DNA from: UBA6244 sp041582875
Lineage (GTDB): Bacteria; Bacteroidota; Bacteroidia; Bacteroidales; F082
Assembly (NCBI GenBank): GCA_041582875.1
Contig: JBFHGX010000027.1
Coordinates: 1 to 35,332, forward strand
DNA length: 35,332 nt
Direction: 5' to 3'
Shown here piece after piece: positions 7,901 to 16,616 of the stretch. The notes under the pieces were generated by a model, which did not search any database, was not told the origin of the DNA, and saw nothing but the letters and a program-made list of their open reading frames with translations. A program made the translations under genes and the position numbers. Positions within the stretch are counted from its first letter, which is position 1. Every line of letters starts with the position of its first letter.

Positions 7901-8806
7901 TTAGAAATTAATGCCAATACCAAGCATCATGTTTTCGTTAAACTGAGTACGGGGACCCATTGGAATTCCTGCATCATCGTTAAAGATTACATCGTTATCA
8001 TAAATTAATTCAGAAGTGATGTTAACATTTAGCCATGAATTGACCTTTAAGATAAGACCCATTTGCCAATTGACATCTATGTTCTGAGGATCTTTTAAGT
8101 AATCAGAGAATAATTCAAGTTTAGTTGAAAAATTTACATTGGTAAAGATTTCGTAATTGAAAGCCATTAGCATTTTAGCTCCGAACATGCTTTTTACTTT
8201 TTTGGCATGAATGGTGTCACCTGCTTCGTTAACTGTTGCAGGATCAAGGCCAAATGAACCCATATCGGCAAGCCGTTCGTCATTAACAACAATCCACCTT
8301 CCTGATGCAGGGGAGAGGTTAACCAAGAAGTGTTCGTTGGGTGAATATTCAACTCCTGGGCCAATATCAAAGGTTCCTGGCGCCATAAATTTAGAGATGT
8401 AGGTACTGGAGTCGACCTTGTAGTCGTATCCTTTGGCAAACTGACTTTTAAAGGTTAGCACCATGGTAGCGTACCATGCTTTATGTAATTCATATCCGTA
8501 GGATGAAATAAACTCTATTTTATCATCTGTTTTCATTGCCTGATTGTCCCCAATTAAGGAATAACCTAAAGCTAAGCTTAACCAATTGGTCCATTTTTGT
8601 TTGCCTTTTTGGTAATCGGCTGTTATGGTATATTTACCCACTGTGGCCAATGTGTTTTCTCCACCTGCAGACCAATTGGAGAAATAACTTTGTGAGAAGT
8701 TTACACTAAGGTTGTTTTTTATGGTCCAATGTTTAATTGTGTCATTCTGGGCTTGTGTTAGCGTGCCAAACGAAAATAAGAGAAAGAGTAAAAGTGCTTT
8801 TTTCAT
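7901..8806 (-). CDS. DUF3078 outer-membrane beta-barrel protein
   Basis: A 301-residue DUF3078 family protein, typical of Bacteroidota. The signal peptide is MKKALLLFLLFSFGTLTQAQ. The family signature follows at once: WTIKNNLSVNFSQSYFSNWSAGGENT. The remainder alternates polar and aromatic residues in amphipathic strands (KWTNWLSLALGYSLIG, FTNVNFSTKLELFSDYL, WLNVNITSELIYDNDV) and ends in a terminal strand, GIGINF, closing with phenylalanine, the classic outer-membrane insertion signal. Function unknown. It heads the unit DUF3078-metallophosphoesterase. Confidence 0.88.
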   Translation of the reverse strand: MKKALLLFLLFSFGTLTQAQNDTIKHWTIKNNLSVNFSQSYFSNWSAGGENTLATVGKYTITADYQKGKQKWTNWLSLALGYSLIGDNQAMKTDDKIEFISSYGYELHKAWYATMVLTFKSQFAKGYDYKVDSSTYISKFMAPGTFDIGPGVEYSPNEHFLVNLSPASGRWIVVNDERLADMGSFGLDPATVNEAGDTIHAKKVKSMFGAKMLMAFNYEIFTNVNFSTKLELFSDYLKDPQNIDVNWQMGLILKVNSWLNVNITSELIYDNDVIFNDDAGIPMGPRTQFNENMMLGIGINF

Positions 8807-8891
8807 TTTTAAAGAAATTAATTGATATTCATGTTAAATGTTGGTGTACTTTGAAGAAATGCTCTGATTTAGCTACAGTGCAATTTCCCTG

Positions 8892-8899
8892 CAAAAATA
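8892..8899 (-). promoter_or_regulatory. Possible -7 element of the DUF3078 unit
   Basis: The minus strand reads TATTTTTG (TAnnTTTG), 85 bp before the DUF3078 start. No clear -33 TTG is present. Confidence 0.35.
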
Positions 8900-8942
8900 T
8901 TAATTTTAATTGAATCTAAATTGAGTTTTTTAAAGACTGAGG

Positions 8943-9746
8943 TTAAATTCCAGTGTTTGATTGATTAGGGATATGTTTGCCCCTATGTTCTCCTTTTTCA
9001 AATGTAATAACCATGGTGTGGTGAGTTCGTACATATTTGCCATCTTTTATTCCTGGTTTCCATCGGGTACCTTCCAGGAGTCTAATGGCTTCTTCAGTAC
9101 AACCGCCGCCAATATATGACTCGGCAACAATATTTGAAGGGATTCCGTTTAATTCTACTACAAAGCTTAACTTTACATCTCCACTGATTCCTAGTTTGTT
9201 TGCATTGGCAGGGTAAGTGAGGTTGTCATATATATACTGTGATAACGAGGTGGTGCTGTTGTTTAGGAAAAACACCGGAGTCTGCTCTGTTTTCTTTAAC
9301 AAAAAAATGACTCCTGAGCTATCAAAGGGAGTGTAGTTTTTTGGAGTATGCAGGTATCCGCGCTTTTTCGCTAAATGCATAAATTTCTTTTTTTTGAAAT
9401 CAAGGCTGTAAATCCCAGTGGATTTTACATCCTGACCAGAAATCTGTCCGGGATTCCAGATGATTAAATCAAAGATAGACAATGCGGTACTGTCGATGGA
9501 ATGCGAAACGCTGGTTTTGATTGAACGATTTAGTATCGCACCGGTAGGGTCGGTGGTAAACTCAATTTTAACTGTTCCTTGTTCATTAAGTTTTAATGCG
9601 TTTGCCGGATAGTCCATGAAGGAATCCAAAAAAGACTTGTAAACCGGATGGCTCATTTTGGTGGTTGGCGGTGTGTGTGTTTGTGCTTGAGATGAACAGA
9701 TAACCCCGAGCAAAATGCCGATAGTAAACAGCCTAATTTTTTTCAT
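8943..9746 (-). CDS. Exported protein with two TonB C-terminal-like domains
   Basis: A 267-residue protein containing two copies of the TonB_C fold. Domain 1 (about 35-105) carries YPANALKLNEQGTVKIEF and ends in WNPG. Domain 2 (about 165-255) carries YPANANKLGISGDVKLSF, GGGCTEEAIRLL and RWKPG, the conserved closing motif. Domain 1 is the more degenerate. Normal TonB has an N-terminal membrane anchor and a proline-rich spanner. Here the N-terminus (MKKIRLFTIGILLGVICSSQAQ) looks like a cleavable signal peptide and there is no spanner, so coupling to ExbBD is doubtful. The start at 9746 is preferred over 9812, which lies inside the promoter. No TonB-dependent receptor is nearby. Confidence 0.85.
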   Translation of the reverse strand: MKKIRLFTIGILLGVICSSQAQTHTPPTTKMSHPVYKSFLDSFMDYPANALKLNEQGTVKIEFTTDPTGAILNRSIKTSVSHSIDSTALSIFDLIIWNPGQISGQDVKSTGIYSLDFKKKKFMHLAKKRGYLHTPKNYTPFDSSGVIFLLKKTEQTPVFFLNNSTTSLSQYIYDNLTYPANANKLGISGDVKLSFVVELNGIPSNIVAESYIGGGCTEEAIRLLEGTRWKPGIKDGKYVRTHHTMVITFEKGEHRGKHIPNQSNTGI

Positions 9747-9809
9747 AACAATGGCATTGGTTTCGATGTGTGAAAATACAATAATTGGATAATATTTGCT
9801 AGTTTTACT

Positions 9810-9817
9810 CAAAAATA
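9810..9817 (-). promoter_or_regulatory. Possible -7 element of the TonB-like gene
   Basis: Minus-strand TATTTTTG predicts a transcript starting near 9803. It lies immediately in front of the divergent rmuC start at 9822, so the two genes share a compact 75-bp control region. Confidence 0.35.
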
Positions 9818-9821
9818 AATA

Positions 9822-11174
9822 ATGGATTTGGAGTTGGTTTTGTGGATTGTTGCAGGTTTTGTAGTTGGTGCTGGTGTAGTTTTTTTTTATAAAAATTTGC
9901 GTTTGGTTCGTGCAAATAATTTATCTCAACTCAGGATGTCTGAATTGCAGTCACAACTATTGGAGTCAGACCGAAACCTATCTTTGTGTAAAAGCCAGTC
10001 CGATATTGCGTTTCAACAACTTGCTGAAAAGGAAAAACTTCTTGAAATTGAGCGAAACAGGCGACATGAATCTGAAAAAATACTGGTTTCAAGAGAAACT
10101 GAATTAGGACATCTGAGGCAGCGGATATCAGAGGAGCAAGGGCAGTTGGAAGTGCTTCAGCAACGGTTGCGAATTGAGTTTGAAAATGTTGCTAACAGGA
10201 TTTTAAAACAGCAAACATCCGAATTTAACTTGACGAGTCAGAAAGGATTAAGTGATGTGTTGCAGCCTTTGCGAGAAAAACTCAAGAGCTTTGAGCAAAA
10301 AGTAGAAGATACCTACGAAAAGGGGTTAAAAAACCAATCTGATTTGCGGGCCGAACTAAAAAAAATATATGAGTTAAGCGTAACTTTGGATAAAGACGCC
10401 AAAAATTTGACAAAAGCTTTAAAGTCTGATAGTAAACAGCAAGGAAATTGGGGTGAAATTATTTTGGAAAGGGTTCTAGAGCGATCTGGACTCACCAAAG
10501 ATCAGGAATATTTTCTTCAATTTACAGCAAAAAATGATGAAGGGGCTACATTGCGACCTGATGTGGTTATTAATCTTCCTGAGAACAAACACCTGGTTAT
10601 CGATTCAAAAGTTTCGCTCACTGCTTTTACTGATTTTGTTACGGCTGATGAAGAGCATATTCGTACAAAAAAATTGCGCGAACACCTCGATTCTATCCGT
10701 CGTCATGTAAAAGAACTGAGTCAGAAACGGTATGATCAGCTTTTGGGTATTAATTCTCCTGACTTTGTATTAATGTTTATGCCTGTTGAACCCGCTTTTG
10801 CTTTGGCAGTTCAAAGTGATATGGAGTTGTTCAATGATGCGTGGCGTGATCGGGTGGTTATTGTGAGCCCAACTACTTTATTGGCCACCCTGCGCACAGT
10901 AGCCTCCATCTGGAAATACGAAAAGCAAAACCAGCATGCCCTCGAAATTGCTGACCGGGGTGGTAAATTGTACGATAAATTTGAGAGCTTTGTCAAGGAT
11001 TTGGAAAATATTGGTCTAAACATTGAAAAGGCTGATAAATCATATAAAGATGCCCACAAGAAACTTGTTTCGGGCAGTGGAAACCTGATACGTCAGGTGG
11101 AACAATTAAAGAAAATGGGAGTGACGACCAAAAAAAGTCTGCCCGAAAATCTTATAAACGATTGGAATGATTAG
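9822..11174 (+). CDS. rmuC: DNA recombination protein RmuC homologue
   Basis: A 450-residue RmuC family protein. RmuC is thought to limit inversions at short inverted repeats; a nuclease-like core is predicted, but the biochemistry is poorly known. An N-terminal membrane helix (about residues 3-23) is followed by a long heptad coiled coil (about 30-200). The conserved core then starts at GNWGEIILERVLERSGL and includes LRPDVVINLPENKHLVIDSKVSLTAF, which contains D-x-x-x-x-(DSK), the restriction-enzyme-like motif. It ends with FMPVEPAF and the ATLRTVASIWKYEKQNQHA block. Length and order are normal. It overlaps the following methyltransferase gene by 8 bp, so translation is coupled. Confidence 0.95.
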   Translation: MDLELVLWIVAGFVVGAGVVFFYKNLRLVRANNLSQLRMSELQSQLLESDRNLSLCKSQSDIAFQQLAEKEKLLEIERNRRHESEKILVSRETELGHLRQRISEEQGQLEVLQQRLRIEFENVANRILKQQTSEFNLTSQKGLSDVLQPLREKLKSFEQKVEDTYEKGLKNQSDLRAELKKIYELSVTLDKDAKNLTKALKSDSKQQGNWGEIILERVLERSGLTKDQEYFLQFTAKNDEGATLRPDVVINLPENKHLVIDSKVSLTAFTDFVTADEEHIRTKKLREHLDSIRRHVKELSQKRYDQLLGINSPDFVLMFMPVEPAFALAVQSDMELFNDAWRDRVVIVSPTTLLATLRTVASIWKYEKQNQHALEIADRGGKLYDKFESFVKDLENIGLNIEKADKSYKDAHKKLVSGSGNLIRQVEQLKKMGVTTKKSLPENLINDWND

Positions 11175-11925
11175 AGATAAAAAAGAAAAAACTGCACCGG
11201 ATTTTATCTATGGAACTTGGCCTGTGATGGAGGCTGTAAAAGCCAAGCGAGACTTGGATAAAGTTATAATTCAACATGGTTTACGTAGTCCTGTAATTGG
11301 TGAAATTATTGCTGAACTCAAATTGCTTGAAATTCCTTATCAGTTTGTCCCCATCGAAAAGATGAACCGTGTAACCCGTAAGAATCATCAGGGGATTATT
11401 GCCTTTATTTCGCCCATAACTTTTGGACGTATCGAGCATGTACTCCCCGAGATTTATGAAAAGGGCGAAGATCCTTTTGTATTGATTTTGGATAAGATTA
11501 CAGATGTAAGAAACTTCGGAGCTATTTTGCGTACTGCCTCCTGTACGGGTGTGCACGCGGTTGTTATTCCTGATAAAGGATCAGCCATGCTTAATTCTGA
11601 TACGGTAAAATCATCTGCAGGAGCCATTTACACCTTGCCTATTTGTCGCAGTGAAAACCTTAAAGAGTCCATTGAGTACCTGAAAGCAAGTGGTTTAAAA
11701 ATTATAGCAGCAACTGAAAAAGGCAGTGAAATGTACTTTAATGAGTTGTTGACTGGCCCGGTGGCTTTGATTATGGGATCGGAAGGAGAGGGGATTTCCC
11801 CTGAATATTTGCGTCGTTCTGATGTTCTTTTGAAAATTCCTATGGTTGGAACTATTGCGTCTCTTAATGTATCAGTTGCTGCAGGAGTGCTGCTTTACGA
11901 AGTTTTTCGGCAAAGAAGTATATAA
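11167..11925 (+). CDS. rlmB: SPOUT family 23S rRNA 2'-O-ribose methyltransferase (RlmB/TrmH type)
   Basis: A 252-residue enzyme that most likely methylates the 2'-OH of a guanosine in 23S rRNA (G2251 in E. coli) using S-adenosylmethionine. An N-terminal L30e-like substrate-binding domain (about 1-90, beginning FIYGTWPVMEAVKA) precedes the knotted SPOUT domain. Its three motifs are all present: ITDVRNFGAILRTASCTGV, VALIMGSEGEGIS and IPMVGTIASLNVSVAAGVLLYE. The assignment as RlmB rather than another TrmH-group enzyme rests on length and the N-terminal domain. The start ATG lies inside the end of rmuC. A bidirectional terminator follows the stop. Confidence 0.92.
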   Translation: MIRDKKEKTAPDFIYGTWPVMEAVKAKRDLDKVIIQHGLRSPVIGEIIAELKLLEIPYQFVPIEKMNRVTRKNHQGIIAFISPITFGRIEHVLPEIYEKGEDPFVLILDKITDVRNFGAILRTASCTGVHAVVIPDKGSAMLNSDTVKSSAGAIYTLPICRSENLKESIEYLKASGLKIIAATEKGSEMYFNELLTGPVALIMGSEGEGISPEYLRRSDVLLKIPMVGTIASLNVSVAAGVLLYEVFRQRSI

Positions 11926-11932
11926 ACACAAA

Positions 11933-11962
11933 AAAAACTCCGGTGACAACACCGGAGTTTTT
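11933..11962. terminator. Bidirectional terminator between rlmB and rplS
   Basis: A 12-bp perfect stem (11933-11944 with 11951-11962) with core ACTCCGGT, a 6-nt loop, and A/T runs on the two flanks. It serves both converging genes. Confidence 0.88.
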
Positions 11963-11978
11963 AATATATTGTTGATTA

Positions 11979-12332
11979 CTAGAATCTTTTTTCTTTGATT
12001 CTGGCTTTTTTACCACGCAACTCACGGAAGTAGAAGATTCTGGCTCTTCGAACCACACCTACTTTGTTTACCTCAATTGAAGTAATGAAAGGAGAGGCAA
12101 CAGGGAAAATTCTTTCAACCCCGATGTTTCCGGACATCTTCCTAACGGTAAAGGTGGCTACATTTCCGCTTCCTGAGCGCTGAAGTACAACTCCCTGAAA
12201 TTTCTGCAGGCGTTCTTTAGCTCCCTCAATAATTTTATAAGTAACTGTAATGGTGTCTCCAGCTTTAAAAGCGGGGAACTCTTGCATCGTTACAGTGTCG
12301 TTTACCAGTTTAATCAATTCGTTATTGCTCAT
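11979..12332 (-). CDS. rplS: 50S ribosomal protein L19
   Basis: A 117-residue L19, normal length, located at the 30S-50S interface. Characteristic segments are FPAFKAGDTITVTYKIIEG, RLQKFQGVVLQRSGSG, FTVRKMSGNIGVERIFP and the basic C-terminus RRARIFYFRELRGKKARI. It follows trmD on the same strand with a 161-bp gap that contains a -7 element, so it can be transcribed independently. The trmD-rplS neighbourhood is conserved across bacteria. Confidence 0.98.
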   Translation of the reverse strand: MSNNELIKLVNDTVTMQEFPAFKAGDTITVTYKIIEGAKERLQKFQGVVLQRSGSGNVATFTVRKMSGNIGVERIFPVASPFITSIEVNKVGVVRRARIFYFRELRGKKARIKEKRF

Positions 12333-12371
12333 CTAATTACAGGTTTAGCATGGTTCACTCAAAAAAGAGTG

Positions 12372-12379
12372 CAAATATA
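12372..12379 (-). promoter_or_regulatory. Possible -7 element of rplS
   Basis: Minus-strand TATATTTG fits TAnnTTTG, 40 bp before the rplS ATG. No -33 TTG is found at normal spacing. Confidence 0.4.
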
Positions 12380-12493
12380 CGGATATTTATTTATCTTGTA
12401 ATACTTCGATGTGAATATTTTTTTCATTATTGCAAAAAAATTGTTAACATTCACGTAATCAGTTGTGTAAAATGTGGTTTGTGACAAGGTCGA

Positions 12494-13171
12494 TTAGTCT
12501 TTCAGGAGCTCCGGACGCCTTATTTTGGTTCGTTCCATAGCCTGATTAAATTTCCATTCCTCAACAAGTCTTTCATTGCCTGATAAGAGTACATCAGGTA
12601 CAATCCATCCCTGATAGTCACGGGGTCTGGTGTATACTGGTGGTGATACTAGGTTGTTTTGGAACGAATCGCTTAAAGCAGATGATTCATCACTGAGTAC
12701 GCCGGGAATCAAACGGATAAGACTGTCGGAGATAACGGCTGCGGCTAATTCTCCTCCCGATAAAACATAGTTTCCAATACTTATCTCCATGGTAATCAGA
12801 TGTTCCCGGATGCGTTCGTCAATACCTTTGTAGTGACCACATAACAGAATAATGTTGTTTAAGCACGAAAGTTGGTTGGCTAAAGGTTGGTCGAGCATGG
12901 TGCCATCTGGACTGGTATATATAATGGCGTCGTATTTACGTTGAGAGGTCAGATTCTCGATGCAACGATGCACGGGCTCAATCATCATCACCATACCTGC
13001 TCCTCCTGAAAATGGATAATCGTCCACCCGTTTATGCTTATCCAATGAATAGTCCCTGAGTTGATGAAGGTGTATTTCGGCCAATTGTTTTTCGATGGCG
13101 CGTTTAACAATGGAATGACTGAAAGGACCTTCGAACATTTCAGGGAAAAGGGTAATGATGTCAATGCGCAT
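12494..13171 (-). CDS. trmD: tRNA (guanine-N1)-methyltransferase TrmD
   Basis: Makes m1G37 next to the anticodon in tRNAs that read CNN codons, preventing +1 frameshifts. The product is 225 residues, a normal length. Diagnostic motifs are MRIDIITLFPEMFEG at the start, RVDDYPFSGGAGMVM, the trefoil-knot SAM site LLCGHYKGIDERI, and SIGNYVLSGGELAA. The C-terminal DNA-binding-like helices include PPVYTRPRDYQG and a basic tail. It starts 19 bp after the aldehyde dehydrogenase stop on the same strand and is probably co-transcribed with it. Confidence 0.98.
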   Translation of the reverse strand: MRIDIITLFPEMFEGPFSHSIVKRAIEKQLAEIHLHQLRDYSLDKHKRVDDYPFSGGAGMVMMIEPVHRCIENLTSQRKYDAIIYTSPDGTMLDQPLANQLSCLNNIILLCGHYKGIDERIREHLITMEISIGNYVLSGGELAAAVISDSLIRLIPGVLSDESSALSDSFQNNLVSPPVYTRPRDYQGWIVPDVLLSGNERLVEEWKFNQAMERTKIRRPELLKD

Positions 13172-13190
13172 AGCTATATAATATAAGGTA

Positions 13191-14549
13191 TTATTTTATC
13201 CAAATGGTTTTGATGTTAAGAAACTCTTTGATGCCATATGAGCCAAGTTCACGACCAAATCCGGATTGTTTAATCCCGCCGAAGGGCAAGCGGGGATCTG
13301 ATTTTGTCATGCCATTGATAAATACAGCCCCGGCTTGGATTTTATGAGCCATTTCTTCAGCTAATGCCATATTATTGGTCCAGATACTAGCGCCAAGTCC
13401 AAGGTTGGTTTCGTTGGCAATGGTTAGGGCATCATCGGCGTTTTTAGCCTTAATTATCACTGAAACCGGACCAAAAGTTTCCTCATTGTAAACAGGCATT
13501 TCCGGAGTTACATCAACCAGCAGCGTTGGTTGAAAAAGTAAACTGTCGTTCACCCGTTTTCCTCCAGTGATTAATGTGGCTCCCATCTCAATGGATTTGT
13601 TTATTTGACTTTCAAGTTGCTCCACCAAATCGATACGTGCCATTGGTCCCATATCCGTTTCAGGATGGGTTGGGTCGCCAAGCTGGAGCGATTCTAGAAG
13701 CGTTTTTTGTTCTTGAATAAAGGCTGGATAGCTTTCTTCTTCAATAATAAATCGTTTGGCGGAGATACAAACTTGGCCGGCGTTAAGCATGCGTGAGCAA
13801 ACCCCTGTTTTGCACGCCTGATTTATCTCGGCATCATTCAATACGATATAAGGGTCAGAGCCTCCAAGTTCAAGTACGCATTTTTTAAGGTGTTTTCCTG
13901 ACAAAGCTGCAACTGACTTTCCTGCACCACTGCTCCCGGTGAGGGTAACACCGCAAATTGAAGGGTGAGATATTACTTGCTCAACTAAATCAATGTCGAT
14001 GAGTAGGTTGTTAAAGGCTTTAACAGGAAATCCGGCATCTAAAAACAAGCTTTGGATGGCTTCTGCACATCCAAAAACATTGGGAGCATGTTTTAATACA
14101 AAAGTGTTTCCTCCCATCATGGTAGGAACTGCTGCGCGGAAAACTTGCCAAAAGGGAAAGTTCCAGGGCATGATGGCAAAAACTGTTCCCAAAGGTTCGA
14201 AACTCACGAAGCTCTTCAATGCATCGCTCGGCATGTTTTCAGAAATCAGTAAGTTTTCGGTGTTTTCGGCATAATATTCGCATAGCCAGGCACATTTTTC
14301 AATTTCCGCAACCGATTCTCTCGCTATTTTCCCCATCTCGGTAGTGATGAGACGAGCCAATTGATCTTTGTTTTGGCGCAGTTGGGAAGCTAAATTTACA
14401 AATAGGACTCCACGTTGTTTGTAGGTGAATGATTTCCAATCCAAGAAACAGTTGTAAGTTAATTCAAGAGTTTTTATCACCTCATCCACAGGGAGCAGGT
14501 TGTAGTCCTTTATTTTTTTTTGAGTAGCTGGATTAATGGTGGTGATCAT
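13191..14549 (-). CDS. NAD(P)-dependent aldehyde dehydrogenase, succinate-semialdehyde type
   Basis: A 452-residue aldehyde dehydrogenase that oxidises an aldehyde to its acid. The closest known group is the ~455-residue succinate-semialdehyde dehydrogenase group. Motifs are the nucleotide site MPWNFPFWQVFR, the GSxxxG-like LTGSSGAGKSV, the general base Glu in LELGGSDPYIVL, the catalytic Cys in NAGQVCISAKRF, and the C-terminal ETFGPVSVI and FGGIKQSGFGREL. The start MITTINPATQKK at 14549 matches the family N-terminus. An in-frame ATG at 14633 lies upstream of a -7 element and is rejected. No GABA transaminase is adjacent, so the substrate is not settled. Confidence 0.9.
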   Translation of the reverse strand: MITTINPATQKKIKDYNLLPVDEVIKTLELTYNCFLDWKSFTYKQRGVLFVNLASQLRQNKDQLARLITTEMGKIARESVAEIEKCAWLCEYYAENTENLLISENMPSDALKSFVSFEPLGTVFAIMPWNFPFWQVFRAAVPTMMGGNTFVLKHAPNVFGCAEAIQSLFLDAGFPVKAFNNLLIDIDLVEQVISHPSICGVTLTGSSGAGKSVAALSGKHLKKCVLELGGSDPYIVLNDAEINQACKTGVCSRMLNAGQVCISAKRFIIEEESYPAFIQEQKTLLESLQLGDPTHPETDMGPMARIDLVEQLESQINKSIEMGATLITGGKRVNDSLLFQPTLLVDVTPEMPVYNEETFGPVSVIIKAKNADDALTIANETNLGLGASIWTNNMALAEEMAHKIQAGAVFINGMTKSDPRLPFGGIKQSGFGRELGSYGIKEFLNIKTIWIK

Positions 14550-14564
14550 GTGATTGAATTTGCA

Positions 14565-14572
14565 CAAAAATA
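14565..14572 (-). promoter_or_regulatory. Possible -7 element of the aldehyde dehydrogenase-trmD unit
   Basis: Minus-strand TATTTTTG (TAnnTTTG), 16 bp from the chosen start, implying a very short leader. Confidence 0.4.
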
Positions 14573-14661
14573 CAGGTTTTATGTTGATAATATCTATTTT
14601 TACGCTCGTAAGTGATGATACATCGAGGTTCACTAATAGGAAATTTGAAAATGAATTGAAA

Positions 14662-16560
14662 ATGAAAAAAATAATTCTTGTATTAAGCCTTGTGCTTGTT
14701 TTTCAGATGAATTCTGTCAACGCTGTTGCTCAGAGACAACCTGCAATGTCGCTCGAAGTAGCCACTGCTTATCGAAGTGTTACACGTTCCATGTCGGGTT
14801 TGCCCGGATCTGAATATTGGCAAAATAGGGCTGTGTATCAGATTTCTGCCGAAGTAGACGTTATGCAAAGTACACTTAGTGGTGAGGAGCGTGTCACCTA
14901 CGTAAACCATAGTCCTGATACTTTGACAAAATTGGTGATTCGTCTGTATCCTGATTTCTTTAAAAAAGGCAATGCCCGTTCATGGCCAATCGGTGCTGAT
15001 GATCTTACCGATGGCACTCAAATAAACAGTCTTTCCTTGAATGGAACCGGGGTTGATCTATCAAATACGGGAGTTGTTCAGCGTACGGCCACCAACATGC
15101 ATGTTCAATTGGAAAATCCTTTGCTTCCTAATGATTCACTGATCATGGAAATGGACTGGTTCTTTTCAGTTCCTTCAAAAAGACAGGTGCGGATGGGGAA
15201 ATATAGCGAGAATATCATGTTTGTAAGTTATTGGTATCCGCAGATCGCAGTTTATGATGATATTGACGGTTGGGATGAGTTGGAATATATGGGAACTGTT
15301 GAGTTTTACAATGATTTCAATACCTTTGATGTCACCATTCATGTACCTCAGGATTATAAAGTTTGGGCTACAGGAGAGCTGCAAAATTCAAAGCATAATT
15401 ATGCTGATCGGGTGATAGATCGTATAGAAAAAGCACGAAAATCAGATGAAATCATTACTTTTTTTACCACGGAGGAGTGTCGTGATGGGAATGTGCTGAG
15501 GGATAAAAAAGTTAACGATTGGCGCTTTATTGCCAATAAGGTTCCTGATTTTACTTTTGGATTGGCCCGTGAAGTGAATTGGCAAGGAAGTTTTGTAACT
15601 GTCGACAGCATTTCAGGAAGAAAAGTTTTGGTGGATGCGGTATATCCTGACTCTTCAGTGACTTTTAATCGTGCTGCAGAATGGTCGGCAGAAAGCGTTC
15701 GTTTGATGTCTTTTAAATTACCTGGAATCCCTTTTCCCTACCCACATATGACCTCGTTTAGCAATGGTCGCCAAAGAGGAGGGATGGAATCGCCAATGAT
15801 GGCCATTGATGGTGATCCTCTATCAGAATCTCAAGCTATTGGTCTCTTTTTTCATGAAGTATCACATACCTATTTTCCGTTTTACATGGGGTCCAACGAA
15901 CGTAAATATGCATGGATGGATGAGGGGTTCGCGGCTTATTTTACCAATGAGATCATGGAAAAGGAAGATCCTGAATATGGTTATTTTGCTCGTTTGGTTT
16001 CAACTTTTAATTCGTTAAGCGGCCGCGAACGTGAGGTGCCTCTAATTTATTTAAGCTATCAAATTAATGATTATGCCAGTTACCGGGTTCATGCTTATAA
16101 TCGATCTGCCATGGCTTTGGCCTTTTTACGGGACGCATTGGGCGATGAAGTTTTTAAAATGTCTTTTCAGCAATTTATGCACGATTGGCAAGGAAAACAT
16201 CCTATGCCTTTCGACTTTTTTAATTCCATGATGCAAAGTACAGGTCAGAATTTGTGGTGGTATTTTGGTCCTTGGTATTTCGATCGCGCTTATCCGGATT
16301 TGGGAATAAAAAAAGTAACCTTCAATAATAAAGTGGTTATCGAAAATGTTGGGAAATTGCCGCTTCCAGTGCAATTGACGATTACATTTGTCGATGGGAC
16401 CATGGATGTTGTGTATCGTCATACTGGCGATTGGAAAACCAATCCTACCGCCATGATTGTGCAGGTAAATCCGCAAAAGCAAATTGAAAAAGTTGTTTTG
16501 GGTTCCGCAACTATTCCCGATGTTAATACAGAAAACAATACCATGTCCCTAACTTATTAG
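14662..16560 (+). CDS. Exported M1 family (gluzincin) metallopeptidase
   Basis: A 632-residue zinc aminopeptidase-like enzyme. The signal peptide starts at MKKIILVLSLVLVF; starting at 14662 avoids an N-terminal extension that would overlap the divergent dehydrogenase promoter. Zinc ligands follow the M1 pattern exactly: H398-E399-V-S-H402, 18 residues, then E421 in WMDEGFAAYF. The exopeptidase GxMEN motif is present as GGMESP, with the Asn replaced by Ser. A catalytic tyrosine is likely in VHAYNRSAMA. The N-terminal M1 beta domain (SAEVDVMQSTLSGEERVTYVNHSPDTL) is recognisable. There is no type IX sorting domain, so it is probably periplasmic. It lies 56 bp upstream of a subtilase gene. Confidence 0.92.
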   Translation: MKKIILVLSLVLVFQMNSVNAVAQRQPAMSLEVATAYRSVTRSMSGLPGSEYWQNRAVYQISAEVDVMQSTLSGEERVTYVNHSPDTLTKLVIRLYPDFFKKGNARSWPIGADDLTDGTQINSLSLNGTGVDLSNTGVVQRTATNMHVQLENPLLPNDSLIMEMDWFFSVPSKRQVRMGKYSENIMFVSYWYPQIAVYDDIDGWDELEYMGTVEFYNDFNTFDVTIHVPQDYKVWATGELQNSKHNYADRVIDRIEKARKSDEIITFFTTEECRDGNVLRDKKVNDWRFIANKVPDFTFGLAREVNWQGSFVTVDSISGRKVLVDAVYPDSSVTFNRAAEWSAESVRLMSFKLPGIPFPYPHMTSFSNGRQRGGMESPMMAIDGDPLSESQAIGLFFHEVSHTYFPFYMGSNERKYAWMDEGFAAYFTNEIMEKEDPEYGYFARLVSTFNSLSGREREVPLIYLSYQINDYASYRVHAYNRSAMALAFLRDALGDEVFKMSFQQFMHDWQGKHPMPFDFFNSMMQSTGQNLWWYFGPWYFDRAYPDLGIKKVTFNNKVVIENVGKLPLPVQLTITFVDGTMDVVYRHTGDWKTNPTAMIVQVNPQKQIEKVVLGSATIPDVNTENNTMSLTY

Positions 16561-16580
16561 TGATGCAACCCGTAGTTCAT

Positions 16581-16588
16581 TATCTTTG
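16581..16588 (+). promoter_or_regulatory. Possible -7 element of the subtilase gene
   Basis: TATCTTTG (TAnnTTTG), 28 bp before the ATG at 16617, in the short gap after the M1 peptidase gene. No TTG at -33. Confidence 0.4.
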
Positions 16589-16616
16589 TCAACTTTAAAA
16601 AGAAACTTTAAGTGCT

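Noticed and set aside
12438..12455. TTGTTAACATTCACGTAA upstream of rplS as a Rex site
   Set aside because: The right half does not fit (CACGTAA), and it is far from the rplS -7 box.
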